A stretch of DNA of 64,000 bases from Aldehydirespirator sp965248735 (GTDB taxonomy: Bacteria > Actinomycetota > Acidimicrobiia > Acidimicrobiales > Aldehydirespiratoraceae): assembly GCA_965248735.1 (NCBI GenBank), contig OZ252146.1:1116001-1180000 (forward strand), written 5' to 3'. The position numbers and the translations under genes were made by a program. Positions within the stretch are counted from its first letter, which is position 1; every line of letters starts with the position of its first letter. Below the pieces are notes generated by a model that did not search any database, had not been told where the DNA came from, and saw only the letters and a list, made by a program, of their open reading frames with translations. Shown here one piece after another: positions 1-7,138 of the stretch.

Positions 1-971
1 AGGGCCTCGAGCGCCACCGTCTGGGCCAGCTGAAGCCGGCTGGCCCCCAGCACCCGCAGCAATCCCAGCTCCTTGATGCGCTGGCCCATGACCAGATGGA
101 ACGTGTTGTAGGTGATGAACGCCGAGATGACCAGCACGATGACGGCGAACGCCAGCAGTTGGTTGCGGAAGAGGTTCATGATCTCGTCGAACTCCGCTTT
201 GCGCTCATCGGTCTGGTCCTGCTGGGAGAGGACCTCGATGGAGGGGCCCAGGGTGCGCTCGATGGACGCGATCACCGCCTGCAGCGAGGCGCCCGGCGAC
301 AGCCCCACATCGATGCGGTCGTAGCCCCCGCCGCCGTGCAGGAGCTGCCGAGCCGTAGCCATGTCCCAGGCGACCTGCTGGAACGGGATCCGGAGGTCGG
401 GTTCCAGGAAGTAGTGGTAGCCGACCAACTCGAAGGAGCGGGTGCCGCTGGGAGTGGAGACCTGGTAGCGCTCGCCGATCTGGAAGCCGTGGTCAGTGGC
501 GGTGTGGTGGTCCATGGTGAACTCGTCGGGCCCAGCGGGCCTGCGGCTGACGCCGTCGTCGAGGACGAAGATCGGGCCCAGCGACTCGTCCTCGGGCCAG
601 CCGTCTCCACCCTGACGGCCGAGCCCGGGATCGAGGGCGTTCCCGTCGGCGTCGATGGCCACGGTGTTGAACTCGAACACCGCGCCCGATGTCCTCTCCA
701 CCTCGTCGATCGCCTCCAACTGGTCCTTCACCGACGGGTCGAGCAGAGGCAAGTCCTCGAAGGGGTCGCCCACTTCGGACTGGAAGCGGACCGAGAGGTC
801 GACGTTCTCGGAGAGCTTCTCGGCCAAGCCGCCGAGAGAGGCGCGCAGGCCATCGGTGGCGATCAGCACGCCGACCGTGAGAGCCACCCCCATGACCACC
901 GCCAGGGTGGTGAGCGCGAACCGCACTCTGGCGCCGGCGATGTTGCGGAAGCTGTAGCGCAGCAAGGTCAT
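1..971 (-). CDS. ABC transporter permease, FtsX/MacB-like (3' end beyond window)
   Basis: Read on the minus strand from ATG at 971, the frame stays open to the window edge, giving 323 codons of a longer gene. The protein opens with MTLLRYSFRNI and a first membrane segment at about residues 15-37 (RFALTTLAVVMGVALTVGVL). A long extracytoplasmic region with a MacB-like periplasmic core look follows, then a second membrane segment near residues 275-295 (LLAFAVIVLVISAFITYNTF) and the FtsX signature around GQRIKELGLLRVLGAS. This is the classic layout of a type VII (MacB/LolC-like) mechanotransmission exporter subunit, working in the membrane as a dimer with the ATPase encoded just upstream (58-bp gap, same strand). 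The remaining two membrane segments should lie beyond position 1. The substrate cannot be told from sequence. Confidence 0.9.
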   Translation of the reverse strand, partial: MTLLRYSFRNIAGARVRFALTTLAVVMGVALTVGVLIATDGLRASLGGLAEKLSENVDLSVRFQSEVGDPFEDLPLLDPSVKDQLEAIDEVERTSGAVFEFNTVAIDADGNALDPGLGRQGGDGWPEDESLGPIFVLDDGVSRRPAGPDEFTMDHHTATDHGFQIGERYQVSTPSGTRSFELVGYHYFLEPDLRIPFQQVAWDMATARQLLHGGGGYDRIDVGLSPGASLQAVIASIERTLGPSIEVLSQQDQTDERKAEFDEIMNLFRNQLLAFAVIVLVISAFITYNTFHLVMGQRIKELGLLRVLGASRLQLAQTVALEA

Positions 972-1029
972 CGGCTGGCTACCGGCTCAAGACGTACCGA
1001 GGTGGGGATGCCCCTGTCACGGTCCGAGA

Positions 1030-1860
1030 TCAGTCGTCCAGGTCCTCGATGAACTCCAGGACCGCGTCCATCGTGGCGCCCCCGGGGATGCCCCGGATGA
1101 AGTGGCCCACCTGCAGGATCTTCATGTGATCGAGCAACTCGTCGGCGGTCGGGTCGAGCATCTCGCCCTGGACGCTGCCGTCGGCAAGGAACACCGTCCG
1201 GTCGGCGTAGGACGCCGCCGTGGTGTCGTGGGTGACCATCACGATCGTCTGGCCCAGATCGTCCACCGCCTGGCGCATGAACCGCAAGACATCCCTGCCA
1301 GACTGGGAGTCGAGGTTCCCGGTGGGCTCATCGGCGAAGATGATCTCCGGCTTGCTGGCCAACGCCCTTGACACCGCCACCCGCTGCTGCTGGCCACCGG
1401 ACAGCTCGTTGGGCCGGTGGTCCAAACGGTCGCCCAGACCCACCGCGGCGATCACCCTGTCCATCCACTGTTGGTCGGCCCCGCGCCGAGCCAGGTCAAC
1501 GGGCAGAGTGATGTTCTCGATGGCGGTCAGCGTGGGAACCAGGTTGTAGGCCTGGAAGATGAACCCCACCCGGTCGCGGCGCAGCCTGGTCAGTTCTTTG
1601 TCGGAGAGAGTGCTCAGATCGGTGCCACCGATGAAGGCCCGGCCCTCGGTGAGATTGTCAAGAGCGGCCATGCAGTGCAACAGCGTTGACTTGCCCGACC
1701 CCGACGGGCCCATGATCGCGGTGAAACGTCCCTTCTCGAAAGTGACGTCCACATTGTCGAGGGCGCGGACCGCGGTCTCGCCCGACCCGTAGACCTTGAC
1801 CGCGCCCGCTGCCCGGGCCGCGGCAACGGTCCCGGAGCGTTGGGCGGTCGCGTCGCTCAT
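1030..1860 (-). CDS. ABC transporter ATP-binding protein, LolD/MacB-type
   Basis: A 276-aa ATPase with Walker A (GPSGSGKST), Q-loop (FIFQAYNLVP), signature LSGGQQQRVAVSRAL, Walker B (IIFADEPTGNLDS) and H-loop (MVTHD). The EPTGNLDS signature and the FQAYNLVPTLTAIENI stretch are typical of the LolD/MacB/FtsE family, which couples ATP hydrolysis to a permease with a large outer domain; that permease is the next gene downstream. The C-terminus carries an extra tail of about 30 residues (GHFIRGIPGGATMDAVLEFI) beyond the usual family end. The ATG at 1860 overlaps, as ATGA, the stop codon of a short upstream reading frame, so translation may be coupled to it. Confidence 0.93.
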   Translation of the reverse strand: MSDATAQRSGTVAAARAAGAVKVYGSGETAVRALDNVDVTFEKGRFTAIMGPSGSGKSTLLHCMAALDNLTEGRAFIGGTDLSTLSDKELTRLRRDRVGFIFQAYNLVPTLTAIENITLPVDLARRGADQQWMDRVIAAVGLGDRLDHRPNELSGGQQQRVAVSRALASKPEIIFADEPTGNLDSQSGRDVLRFMRQAVDDLGQTIVMVTHDTTAASYADRTVFLADGSVQGEMLDPTADELLDHMKILQVGHFIRGIPGGATMDAVLEFIEDLDD

Positions 1861-2278
1861 GGCACCAGCGCTTCTCCGACATCGACGGCCATGATCCCCT
1901 TCTGAACGGAGGAATCATAGCGGCTCTCAGCTGTTTCTGGTATTGACATACAGGGCTCTCTTGGGCTGGTGATTCGTCTCTCGGGCAACTCTATCCGTCG
2001 GTCGACCGTGATGACGAGCCGTGGTTGAAGGGCGCGTGGAATCAAGTGAGGCAGCGCATCAACACCCTCTGGCGCTGCCGGGACGAGGGGTTTGTCCGAC
2101 CGATCGCGGCTAAACTGCTCGCTGACGTGTGTGGTTTTCTCGTAACCGCTTCAGGTATCAGACGAGACTTCCGAGCTGCAGCCCGCGAACGCCTAGTCCA
2201 CGATCTCACGGGCGGGGACCCCAATCACACCTGGGTTGATGGTCGCCAGCAGTCCGAAGTGCCGTTCCGCTCCGTTCC
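1861..2278. other. intergenic stretch, no convincing gene
   Basis: No recognisable protein is encoded in these 418 bp. On the minus strand a short frame ending VDVGEALVP reads up to the ABC ATPase start and stops in an ATGA overlap with it; it could be a small leader peptide starting at 1890 (11 codons) or further upstream. A TATGAT hexamer on the minus strand (1914-1919) may be a -10 element, but I see no good -35. Toward 2279, minus-strand frames end in a fragment reading TINPGVIGVPAREIVD before a stop; it looks like the tail of another, unidentified gene. A plus-strand frame at 2025-2339 is possible but nothing supports it. Confidence 0.4.
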
Positions 2279-2572
2279 TCAACGCGAAGACAACCGGCAT
2301 GAGGAAGATTCCCCCGCATCTGGAATGATGTGGTTGTAATCGTTCAGCATCTGGGGTGGCGGGAGGGGCCCCGACATCTGTGCCAGCACGGCGAGGTTTG
2401 CCGTATCGAATGCTCCCCCGCCGTCAAGGATCGCGGAACTCAACTGCCGAAAAATGTCATCGAGACTTAGATCGACATCTTGCCTCTCTCCATCAAGAAT
2501 GTCGATCTCATCGCTCGGCGCTTGCTTGGTTGCGTCGACGTTTTCCTCGGTCGGATCGCCGTCAATTGTCAT
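2279..2572 (-). CDS. truncated DUF2335-like small protein
   Basis: A 97-aa acidic protein. Its second half (LAQMSGPLPPPQMLNDYNHI) resembles the start of the DUF2335 family, whose members open with a GPLPPPE-type motif followed by a tyrosine-rich helix and IPGA, and then continue into a helical region and two membrane segments. Here the similarity stops right after IIPDAGE and the frame ends in SSSCRLSSR, so the membrane part is missing. The gene is probably a 3'-truncated copy. It starts 2 nt after the stop of the coiled-coil gene upstream, so the two look co-transcribed. The family match is from memory of the motif and is moderate. The function of DUF2335 is unknown. Confidence 0.5.
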   Translation of the reverse strand: MTIDGDPTEENVDATKQAPSDEIDILDGERQDVDLSLDDIFRQLSSAILDGGGAFDTANLAVLAQMSGPLPPPQMLNDYNHIIPDAGESSSCRLSSR

Positions 2573-2574
2573 TT

Positions 2575-3165
2575 CTAGTCCAGCATCACAGAATCGAACG
2601 AGGCGTGTTGCCGCTCTTCACTCGCTTGCCAGACGCTGAGAAGCGGGCGAGTCAGAAGATCTCCGGCCGATCCGAACGCGTTCTGTAGCCCGGGGTCAAA
2701 TTCGGAATGCTGAAGTCGAGGCCCCAGGTTGAGCATCTCTCCGAGGCTCAAGAAAAAGCCACTGTTTGGCTCGTCGCGATCGCTAGCTAGGCGATCCTCA
2801 ACGATTTGCTGCACTTGGGTACGAAATTTCTCAGTGCATTGGGACAACTCACGCGTTGCCTCTCGAAGTATCTCAGCACTCCTAGAAAACTCACGCGTTG
2901 CCTCTCGGAGCTTCTCAAGGGAGTCGGCAACATCGACGGAGTTACGAACCGTGGCACCGCGCCGGTCTGATTCGTCGGGACTCGTCACAGACAGCACAAC
3001 TGTAGCCTTTAGCTGAGACAACTGCAGTGTGCGAAGGAGTTCTTCTGCGTCTTGAAGTCTTGAGGTGAGATCTGATTGTCTGGCCTGTAGCGAATGCGCT
3101 GCCTCCCGCACCCAAAGGGTGTGGGAGGCCCGGCTCAGCGCCTCGTTGTACTGATCGGGGGCCAC
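2575..3165 (-). CDS. coiled-coil protein of unknown function, 5' end probably lost
   Basis: The convincing part of this minus-strand frame runs from about 3165 (GTG, VAPDQYNEALSRAS) to 2575, 196 aa. It is dominated by charged heptads (residues about 15-55 and 85-130) with an internal duplication: SLEKLREATREFSRS is followed at once by AEILREATRELSQCTEKF. The C-terminal 60 residues look globular. The frame stays open further upstream to 3621, but that extension coincides exactly with the IS remnant at 3192-3622, so it is mobile-element sequence read in an alternative frame. The original N-terminus may have been cut off by that insertion. No family was recognised. It forms a two-gene unit with the DUF2335-like fragment (2-nt gap). 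Confidence 0.55.
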   Translation of the reverse strand: MAPDQYNEALSRASHTLWVREAAHSLQARQSDLTSRLQDAEELLRTLQLSQLKATVVLSVTSPDESDRRGATVRNSVDVADSLEKLREATREFSRSAEILREATRELSQCTEKFRTQVQQIVEDRLASDRDEPNSGFFLSLGEMLNLGPRLQHSEFDPGLQNAFGSAGDLLTRPLLSVWQASEERQHASFDSVMLD

Positions 3166-3192
3166 CGCGAAGTAGCGCCGCCTAGGGTACGT

Positions 3193-3315
3193 GTGGGTGC
3201 CCGAAAATGCGGTCGTGTGCGCTGACCAGGCATGATGCGCTGCATCCTGGGAGCCGTGGGTGGCCGAAACTCGGTCGTAGCGCGCTGAACAGGTGCGACA
3301 CTCCCGATCCTGGGG
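3193..3315 (+). repeat. two-copy imperfect tandem repeat (about 60 bp each)
   Basis: Positions 3193-3252 and 3256-3315 align over their whole length with a few substitutions and compensating 1-nt indels: both start GTGGGTG, contain CGGTCGT followed by GCGCTGA, and end ATCCTGGG. Each copy begins with sequence resembling the terminal repeat of the surrounding IS remnant, so the left end appears duplicated. Confidence 0.6.
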
Positions 3316-3592
3316 TCCCATGTGTCGCGTTCTGTACCGGTTCCTCGTGTCGTTGGCACGCTTGGCTGTGCGCTCGGGACACTCGAAGGACCTTGAGATC
3401 ATCGTGCTGCGCCACCAGCTCAGAATCCTGCACCGACAGAACAACCGGCCAGCCCTCGCCGACGAGTACCGGACCCTGCTCGCTGCGACCCCCGGACCCG
3501 GCCGACCCTCCGAACCAGCCAACGAGCACCCCGAAGCCGTGAAGTCGACACGATGCGACGGACTCATCAACGAGCACCGACAGGCGGCCTGA
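3308..3592 (+). pseudogene. transposase remnant (integrase-core type), internal deletion
   Basis: From ATG 3308 the frame encodes about 95 aa. Residues 1-55 (LARLAVRSGHSKDLEIIVLR, then HQLRILHRQNNRP) match the conserved N-terminus of actinobacterial integrase-type transposases, which precedes the rve catalytic domain. The frame then passes through a short Pro-rich junction and ends GLINEHRQAA, much like the normal C-terminus of the same proteins (GLIHEYxxAA). The catalytic DDE domain is entirely absent, so the product cannot be active. The clean join of both ends suggests a single internal deletion rather than gradual decay. Confidence 0.65.
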
Positions 3593-3733
3593 CCAGCCAC
3601 GACACAGTTTCCGGCCCCCACAGGACCGTTAGCTCTCAGTTGCTCTGCTAAACATCAGTAATATGAAAAGTAATAATACATTAGAGTTGATCTTCTATAA
3701 AGTCAGGTCAAATGCCCTTGAGGCTGGAATGAG

Positions 3734-3820
3734 CGGAGGGAGGGGGATTCGAACCCCCGGGACCCGTGAAGGCCCAACGGTTTTCAAGACCGTCGCATTC
3801 GTCCGCTCTGCCATCCCTCC
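3734..3820 (-). tRNA. tRNA-Ser (anticodon TGA)
   Basis: An 87-nt class II tRNA read on the minus strand. The acceptor stem is GGAGGGA (3820-3814) paired with TCCCTCC (3741-3735), with discriminator G at 3734 and no encoded CCA. The anticodon loop is CTTGAAA (TGA, decoding UCA), followed by a long variable arm as expected for serine and a T-arm with GGTTCGAATCCCC-type sequence. The decayed IS/DUF2335 patch lies directly beyond its 3' end. Confidence 0.95.
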
Positions 3821-3864
3821 GCGGCCAAGGATAGGCGAGACGTGGCTCGGCCCTGCGGGCGGCG

Positions 3865-4809
3865 CTACCAGAGGATGCGGGACCGCAGCTCTTCGATCCA
3901 GACTCCGGCCGTCAGCGCGTCGGCCTGGTTCATCATCCGGTCGTGCTCGCCTCCGGACGCCGACGGGTAGGAGCCGAGGCACTTGACGCGGGCCGTCTTG
4001 ATGCTCAAGTTCCGTAGGGCGTCGGCCACCACCTCGTCGGCGATGTGACCCTCGCAGTCGAGCAGGAAGCAGTACTGGCCGAGGTTCGCCTTGGTCGGCC
4101 GGCTCTGCAGGCTGCTGAGGTTGATGGCCCGGGCTGCGAACTCCTGGAGGATTCCGATCAGTGAGCCCGGCACGTCGGATTGCTGGTAGACCACCAGGCT
4201 CGTCTTGTCGTGGCCGGTGGGCGGGGCGATCCCGTCGGCCCCGACGAGGACGAAGCGAGTCTTGTTGTCGGCCCGGTCGGCGATGTCGCCGGCCGCCACC
4301 TCGAGTCCGTACACCTCCGCGGCGCGCAGCGGGGCGATGGCAGCCACGGTGCGCTCATCCGCCTCGGCCAGGCGGCGGGCGGCGTCGGCCGTGGAGTTGG
4401 CGAGCTCGAAGGCCACCCCGGGGATGCGTTCGGCCAGGTGTCCCCGGCACTGGGCATAGGCCACCGGGTGCGAGCGGACCCGCTCGATGTCCTCGATCCG
4501 CACGCCCGGCTGCACCAGCAGGTTGAGGTTGACGTCGATGATCACCTCGCGCTGGATGAACAACTCGGTGTCGAAGGCCAGGGCGTCGAGGGTGGCGGTA
4601 ACCGATCCCTCGATCATGTTCTCGATGGCGACCAGGCCGACGTCGACCTCCCGGCTCTCCACGGCTCCGAGCACGTCGAAGATAGAGCCGAGCGGGCGAT
4701 GCTCCATGCGGGCCAGGTCGGGCTGGGAGTAGACGGCCTGCTCGGTGAACGTGCCAACCGGTCCGAGGTACCCGATCTTGCGGGTCCCCGGCTCGTCACG
4801 CTGATCCAT
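3865..4809 (-). CDS. pheA: prephenate dehydratase
   Basis: Converts prephenate to phenylpyruvate in phenylalanine synthesis. The 314-aa protein has the periplasmic-binding-like dehydratase fold from KIGYLGPVGTFTEQA near the N-terminus, the catalytic-region motif NKTRFVLVG near residue 190, and a C-terminal ACT regulatory domain (PGSLIGILQEFAARAINLSS, then the SRPTK motif). It is a stand-alone enzyme without a chorismate mutase domain, the usual actinobacterial form. An ATG exists at 4818, but a TACCAT box at 4817-4822 (minus) lies 7 nt before ATG 4809, so a leaderless start at 4809 is preferred. It is divergent from the metallo-hydrolase gene. Confidence 0.95.
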   Translation of the reverse strand: MDQRDEPGTRKIGYLGPVGTFTEQAVYSQPDLARMEHRPLGSIFDVLGAVESREVDVGLVAIENMIEGSVTATLDALAFDTELFIQREVIIDVNLNLLVQPGVRIEDIERVRSHPVAYAQCRGHLAERIPGVAFELANSTADAARRLAEADERTVAAIAPLRAAEVYGLEVAAGDIADRADNKTRFVLVGADGIAPPTGHDKTSLVVYQQSDVPGSLIGILQEFAARAINLSSLQSRPTKANLGQYCFLLDCEGHIADEVVADALRNLSIKTARVKCLGSYPSASGGEHDRMMNQADALTAGVWIEELRSRILW

Positions 4810-4874
4810 CCGGGGCATGGTACGGCCGTCGCGGCCCTACGACGCTGTTTTGAAGACCCGTTAGGGTGGCGCAG

Positions 4875-5588
4875 GTGTCAGACCGGCTCTACTTCCGCCA
4901 GCTGCTGTCGGGGCGCGACTTCGCGGCCGGCGACGGGCTGGCCCGCCAGATGGTGAACTTCGTCTACGCCATCGGTGACCGCCGCACCGGCCAGGCCGTG
5001 CTCGTCGACCCGGCCTATGACACCGCTGGGCTCATCGACCTGCTGGAAGCCGACGGCATGGCCTGCACCGGCGTGCTGGCCACCCACTACCACCCCGACC
5101 ACGTCGGCGGGGAGATGATGGGCATCAGCATCGAGGGGATCAGCCGGCTGCTGGAGCGGGTTTCGGTGCCGATCCACGTCCAGGCCGACGAGGCCGATCT
5201 CGTGAAGAAGGTGACCGGGGTGGACGACGACTGTCTGGTAAGCCACGCCTCAGGAGACGTGGTGACCGTTGGGGCCATAGACATCGAGCTCATTGCCACC
5301 CCGGGCCACACCCCCGGCAGCCAGTGCTTCCTGGTGGACGGCCGCCTGGTGGCCGGCGACACGCTGTTCCTGGAGGGGTGCGGCCGCATGGACCTTCCCG
5401 GGTCCGATCCCGCCCAGATGTACGAGAGCCTCACCACCAGGCTGGCCCGGGTGCCCGACGATGCCGTGCTGTACCCCGGCCACCGCTACTCGCTGGAGTC
5501 GTCGGCCACCATGGGCGCCACCCGCGAGCGCAATGTGGTGTTCCGCATTCCGGGCCGGGAGCGCTGGCTCGCCACGTTCGCGGGCTGA
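4875..5588 (+). CDS. MBL-fold metallo-hydrolase (glyoxalase II / persulfide dioxygenase-like)
   Basis: A 237-aa metallo-beta-lactamase fold protein with the HxHxDH metal motif as THYHPDHVGG near residue 75, a GHTPGSQ histidine, GDTLFLEGCGRMDLPG carrying the bridging Asp, and a final PGHRY histidine. The GCGR-D-PGSD segment resembles glyoxalase II and ETHE1-type persulfide dioxygenases more than beta-lactamases, but the substrate is not certain. The insert GGEMMGISIEGISRLLERVS after the metal motif is unusual. A TAGGGT box at 4862-4867 sits 7 nt before GTG 4875, so that start was chosen over GTG 4866. Confidence 0.85.
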   Translation: MSDRLYFRQLLSGRDFAAGDGLARQMVNFVYAIGDRRTGQAVLVDPAYDTAGLIDLLEADGMACTGVLATHYHPDHVGGEMMGISIEGISRLLERVSVPIHVQADEADLVKKVTGVDDDCLVSHASGDVVTVGAIDIELIATPGHTPGSQCFLVDGRLVAGDTLFLEGCGRMDLPGSDPAQMYESLTTRLARVPDDAVLYPGHRYSLESSATMGATRERNVVFRIPGRERWLATFAG

Positions 5589-5622
5589 CGGCAACGGCCC
5601 CGCCGACGTAGCGTCGCGAGGC

Positions 5623-7116
5623 CTACACCCAGGGGCAGTTTGAGTTGCGGTCGCCGAAGGTGGCGCCGGTGCGGTAGCGGTCGAGCGTGAACGGCTTGAG
5701 CTCGTCGGGCTTGTCGCCGTGCACCAGCATCTGGGCGGTCAGCTTGCCCACGCCGATCATCTTGAACCCGTGGTTGGAGTCGGCGATCACCCAGGCGTTG
5801 TCGGCCACGTAGTCGAACACCGGCACGTTGTCGGGCGTGAACGCGCCGATCCCGCCGTTGCGGCGCTCCTTGAAGAACGGCCGCAGGTTCTCCAGGCGCT
5901 TGAACAGCATGCCCAGGGTGGCGCAGTAATAGTCGGCGAACCACTCCTCGGCCTGGTAGTCGTCGTTCAGGTGGCCGTAGGGCTCGACGGCCGCCCTCGG
6001 GCCGATCTTGACCGGGATCGTCCCGCCCTGCAGGCCGGGCGCGCCCACCCGCTCGGCTGCGTAGCGCACATACGTGTAGAAGTGGTCCTTGAGGAACCTG
6101 CCGTCGTCGGAGTGCACGGGCGTGTTCATGAGTTCCACGTGCAGCACCGGCGAGTCCCGGTGCTGGGCGGTGCGGAAGTCGACGCCCTCGGGCAGCAGCA
6201 CCTCGCCCTCCAGCAGCCGCCAGTAGGTCCACATGTCCGTCTGCTCCGCGACATGGCCGTCGGGGTAGAGCACGTCGACGTGCGAGGGGCCGCCCAGCCA
6301 CTCCCAGTGTTGCGGCGTCCACGCCCCCGCTCCCACCACGACCTGGTCGCAGGCGATCGACCCCTGGTCGGTCTCCACCGCGGTCACCGAGCCCGAGGCG
6401 TCGAGCTGGTAGCCGGTCACGGTGGCGCCGTACACCCGCTGCACGCCCCACTGGCGGCACTTCTGGTCGAGTCCCCACACCGCCATGTGGGTGCCGGCGT
6501 ACCCGGAGCGGTGCTCGTGGAGCGCCACGTCGCAGTTCTCGGTCTTGAAGTCGGGCCACAGGTTGGTGAGGAAGGCCCGGGCCTCCGAGCCGGTGTAGAC
6601 GTCGGACGGGTACCCGCTGGCCGCCTGCGACGCCTGGAGCTTGAGGTAGTCCTCGATCTGGTTCGACTCGCCCACCGACACGTACCCCACCTGCTGGAAG
6701 CCGAGGTTCACCGGGTCGGATTCCCACACCTCCACGCTGGCTCGCAGGATGGCGTGCAGCGGGCCGGTCATGTACATGTTGCGGACGCAGCCGCAGGCCA
6801 GTCCGGTGGCGCCCGCGCCCGGCCCCTGCTTGTCGATCAGCACCACGTCGCGGCCCGAGCCCTTGCCGGTGCGCTGCAGGTACATGGCCAGGTGGTAGGC
6901 GCTCGACAGCCCGTGCACGCCCGCTCCGACCACCACGAACCGGGCGCTGGACGGCAAGGGCGCGGCGTCGAACACCGGGATGACGGCCGGATTGACGGCG
7001 CGCCCGTTGACCTCAGGCGGCAGGGGCCGGTTGGCGAAGGGATACCACTGGTTGTGCTCGGTCGGGTTGGGGACGCTGCTGGTCATGGCTTCGCGTGTCA
7101 TGTCTTCGCTGGTCAT
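5623..7116 (-). CDS. FAD-dependent oxidoreductase (DAO family) in the hut operon
   Basis: A 497-aa D-amino-acid-oxidase/sarcosine-oxidase-type flavoprotein. The dinucleotide-binding motif is VVVGAGVHGLSSAYH at residues 61-75, followed by VVLIDKQGPGAGATGLACGC, where FAD may be bound covalently or non-covalently; the C-terminal DAO motif is seen in AWVIADSNHGFKMIGVGKL. These enzymes oxidise secondary or primary amines. The gene lies 22 bp downstream of hutI on the same strand and has a strong Shine-Dalgarno sequence (AGGAGA, 7 nt before ATG 7116). It is therefore probably the last gene of the hut operon, but no step of the standard histidine pathway needs such an enzyme. The substrate is unknown; a histidine-derived or co-occurring methylated amine is a guess. 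Confidence 0.8.
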   Translation of the reverse strand: MTSEDMTREAMTSSVPNPTEHNQWYPFANRPLPPEVNGRAVNPAVIPVFDAAPLPSSARFVVVGAGVHGLSSAYHLAMYLQRTGKGSGRDVVLIDKQGPGAGATGLACGCVRNMYMTGPLHAILRASVEVWESDPVNLGFQQVGYVSVGESNQIEDYLKLQASQAASGYPSDVYTGSEARAFLTNLWPDFKTENCDVALHEHRSGYAGTHMAVWGLDQKCRQWGVQRVYGATVTGYQLDASGSVTAVETDQGSIACDQVVVGAGAWTPQHWEWLGGPSHVDVLYPDGHVAEQTDMWTYWRLLEGEVLLPEGVDFRTAQHRDSPVLHVELMNTPVHSDDGRFLKDHFYTYVRYAAERVGAPGLQGGTIPVKIGPRAAVEPYGHLNDDYQAEEWFADYYCATLGMLFKRLENLRPFFKERRNGGIGAFTPDNVPVFDYVADNAWVIADSNHGFKMIGVGKLTAQMLVHGDKPDELKPFTLDRYRTGATFGDRNSNCPWV

Positions 7117-7138
7117 GTCTTCTCCTGGTGGGTTCGGG

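Larger units (their letters stand above)
3192..3622 (+). mobile_element. 431-bp internally deleted IS remnant with imperfect terminal repeats
   Basis: The left end (3192-3215, TGTGGGTGCCCGAAAATG) and the right end read in reverse complement (3622-3600, TGTGGGGGCCGGAAACTG) match at roughly 18 of 23 positions, as expected of terminal inverted repeats. Between them lies a plus-strand frame that begins like an integrase-type (rve, IS3/IS481-like) transposase and jumps directly to a typical C-terminus, so about 80% of the gene is missing. The result is a MITE-like derivative that could only be moved by a full-length relative elsewhere. No flanking target duplication is obvious. Confidence 0.6.

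Noticed and set aside
96..1052. Plus-strand frame of 318 codons over the ABC permease
   Set aside because: It is antisense to a clear FtsX/MacB-like permease and has the His/Val/Gly-rich, low-complexity look of a GC-rich shadow frame.
2025..2339. Plus-strand frame of 104 codons in the decayed patch
   Set aside because: No family resemblance, overlaps the opposite-strand DUF2335-like frame, and no ribosome-binding site or TAnnnT box at its start.
3166..3621. N-terminal extension of the coiled-coil gene
   Set aside because: It coincides with the IS remnant and lacks coding character on that strand.
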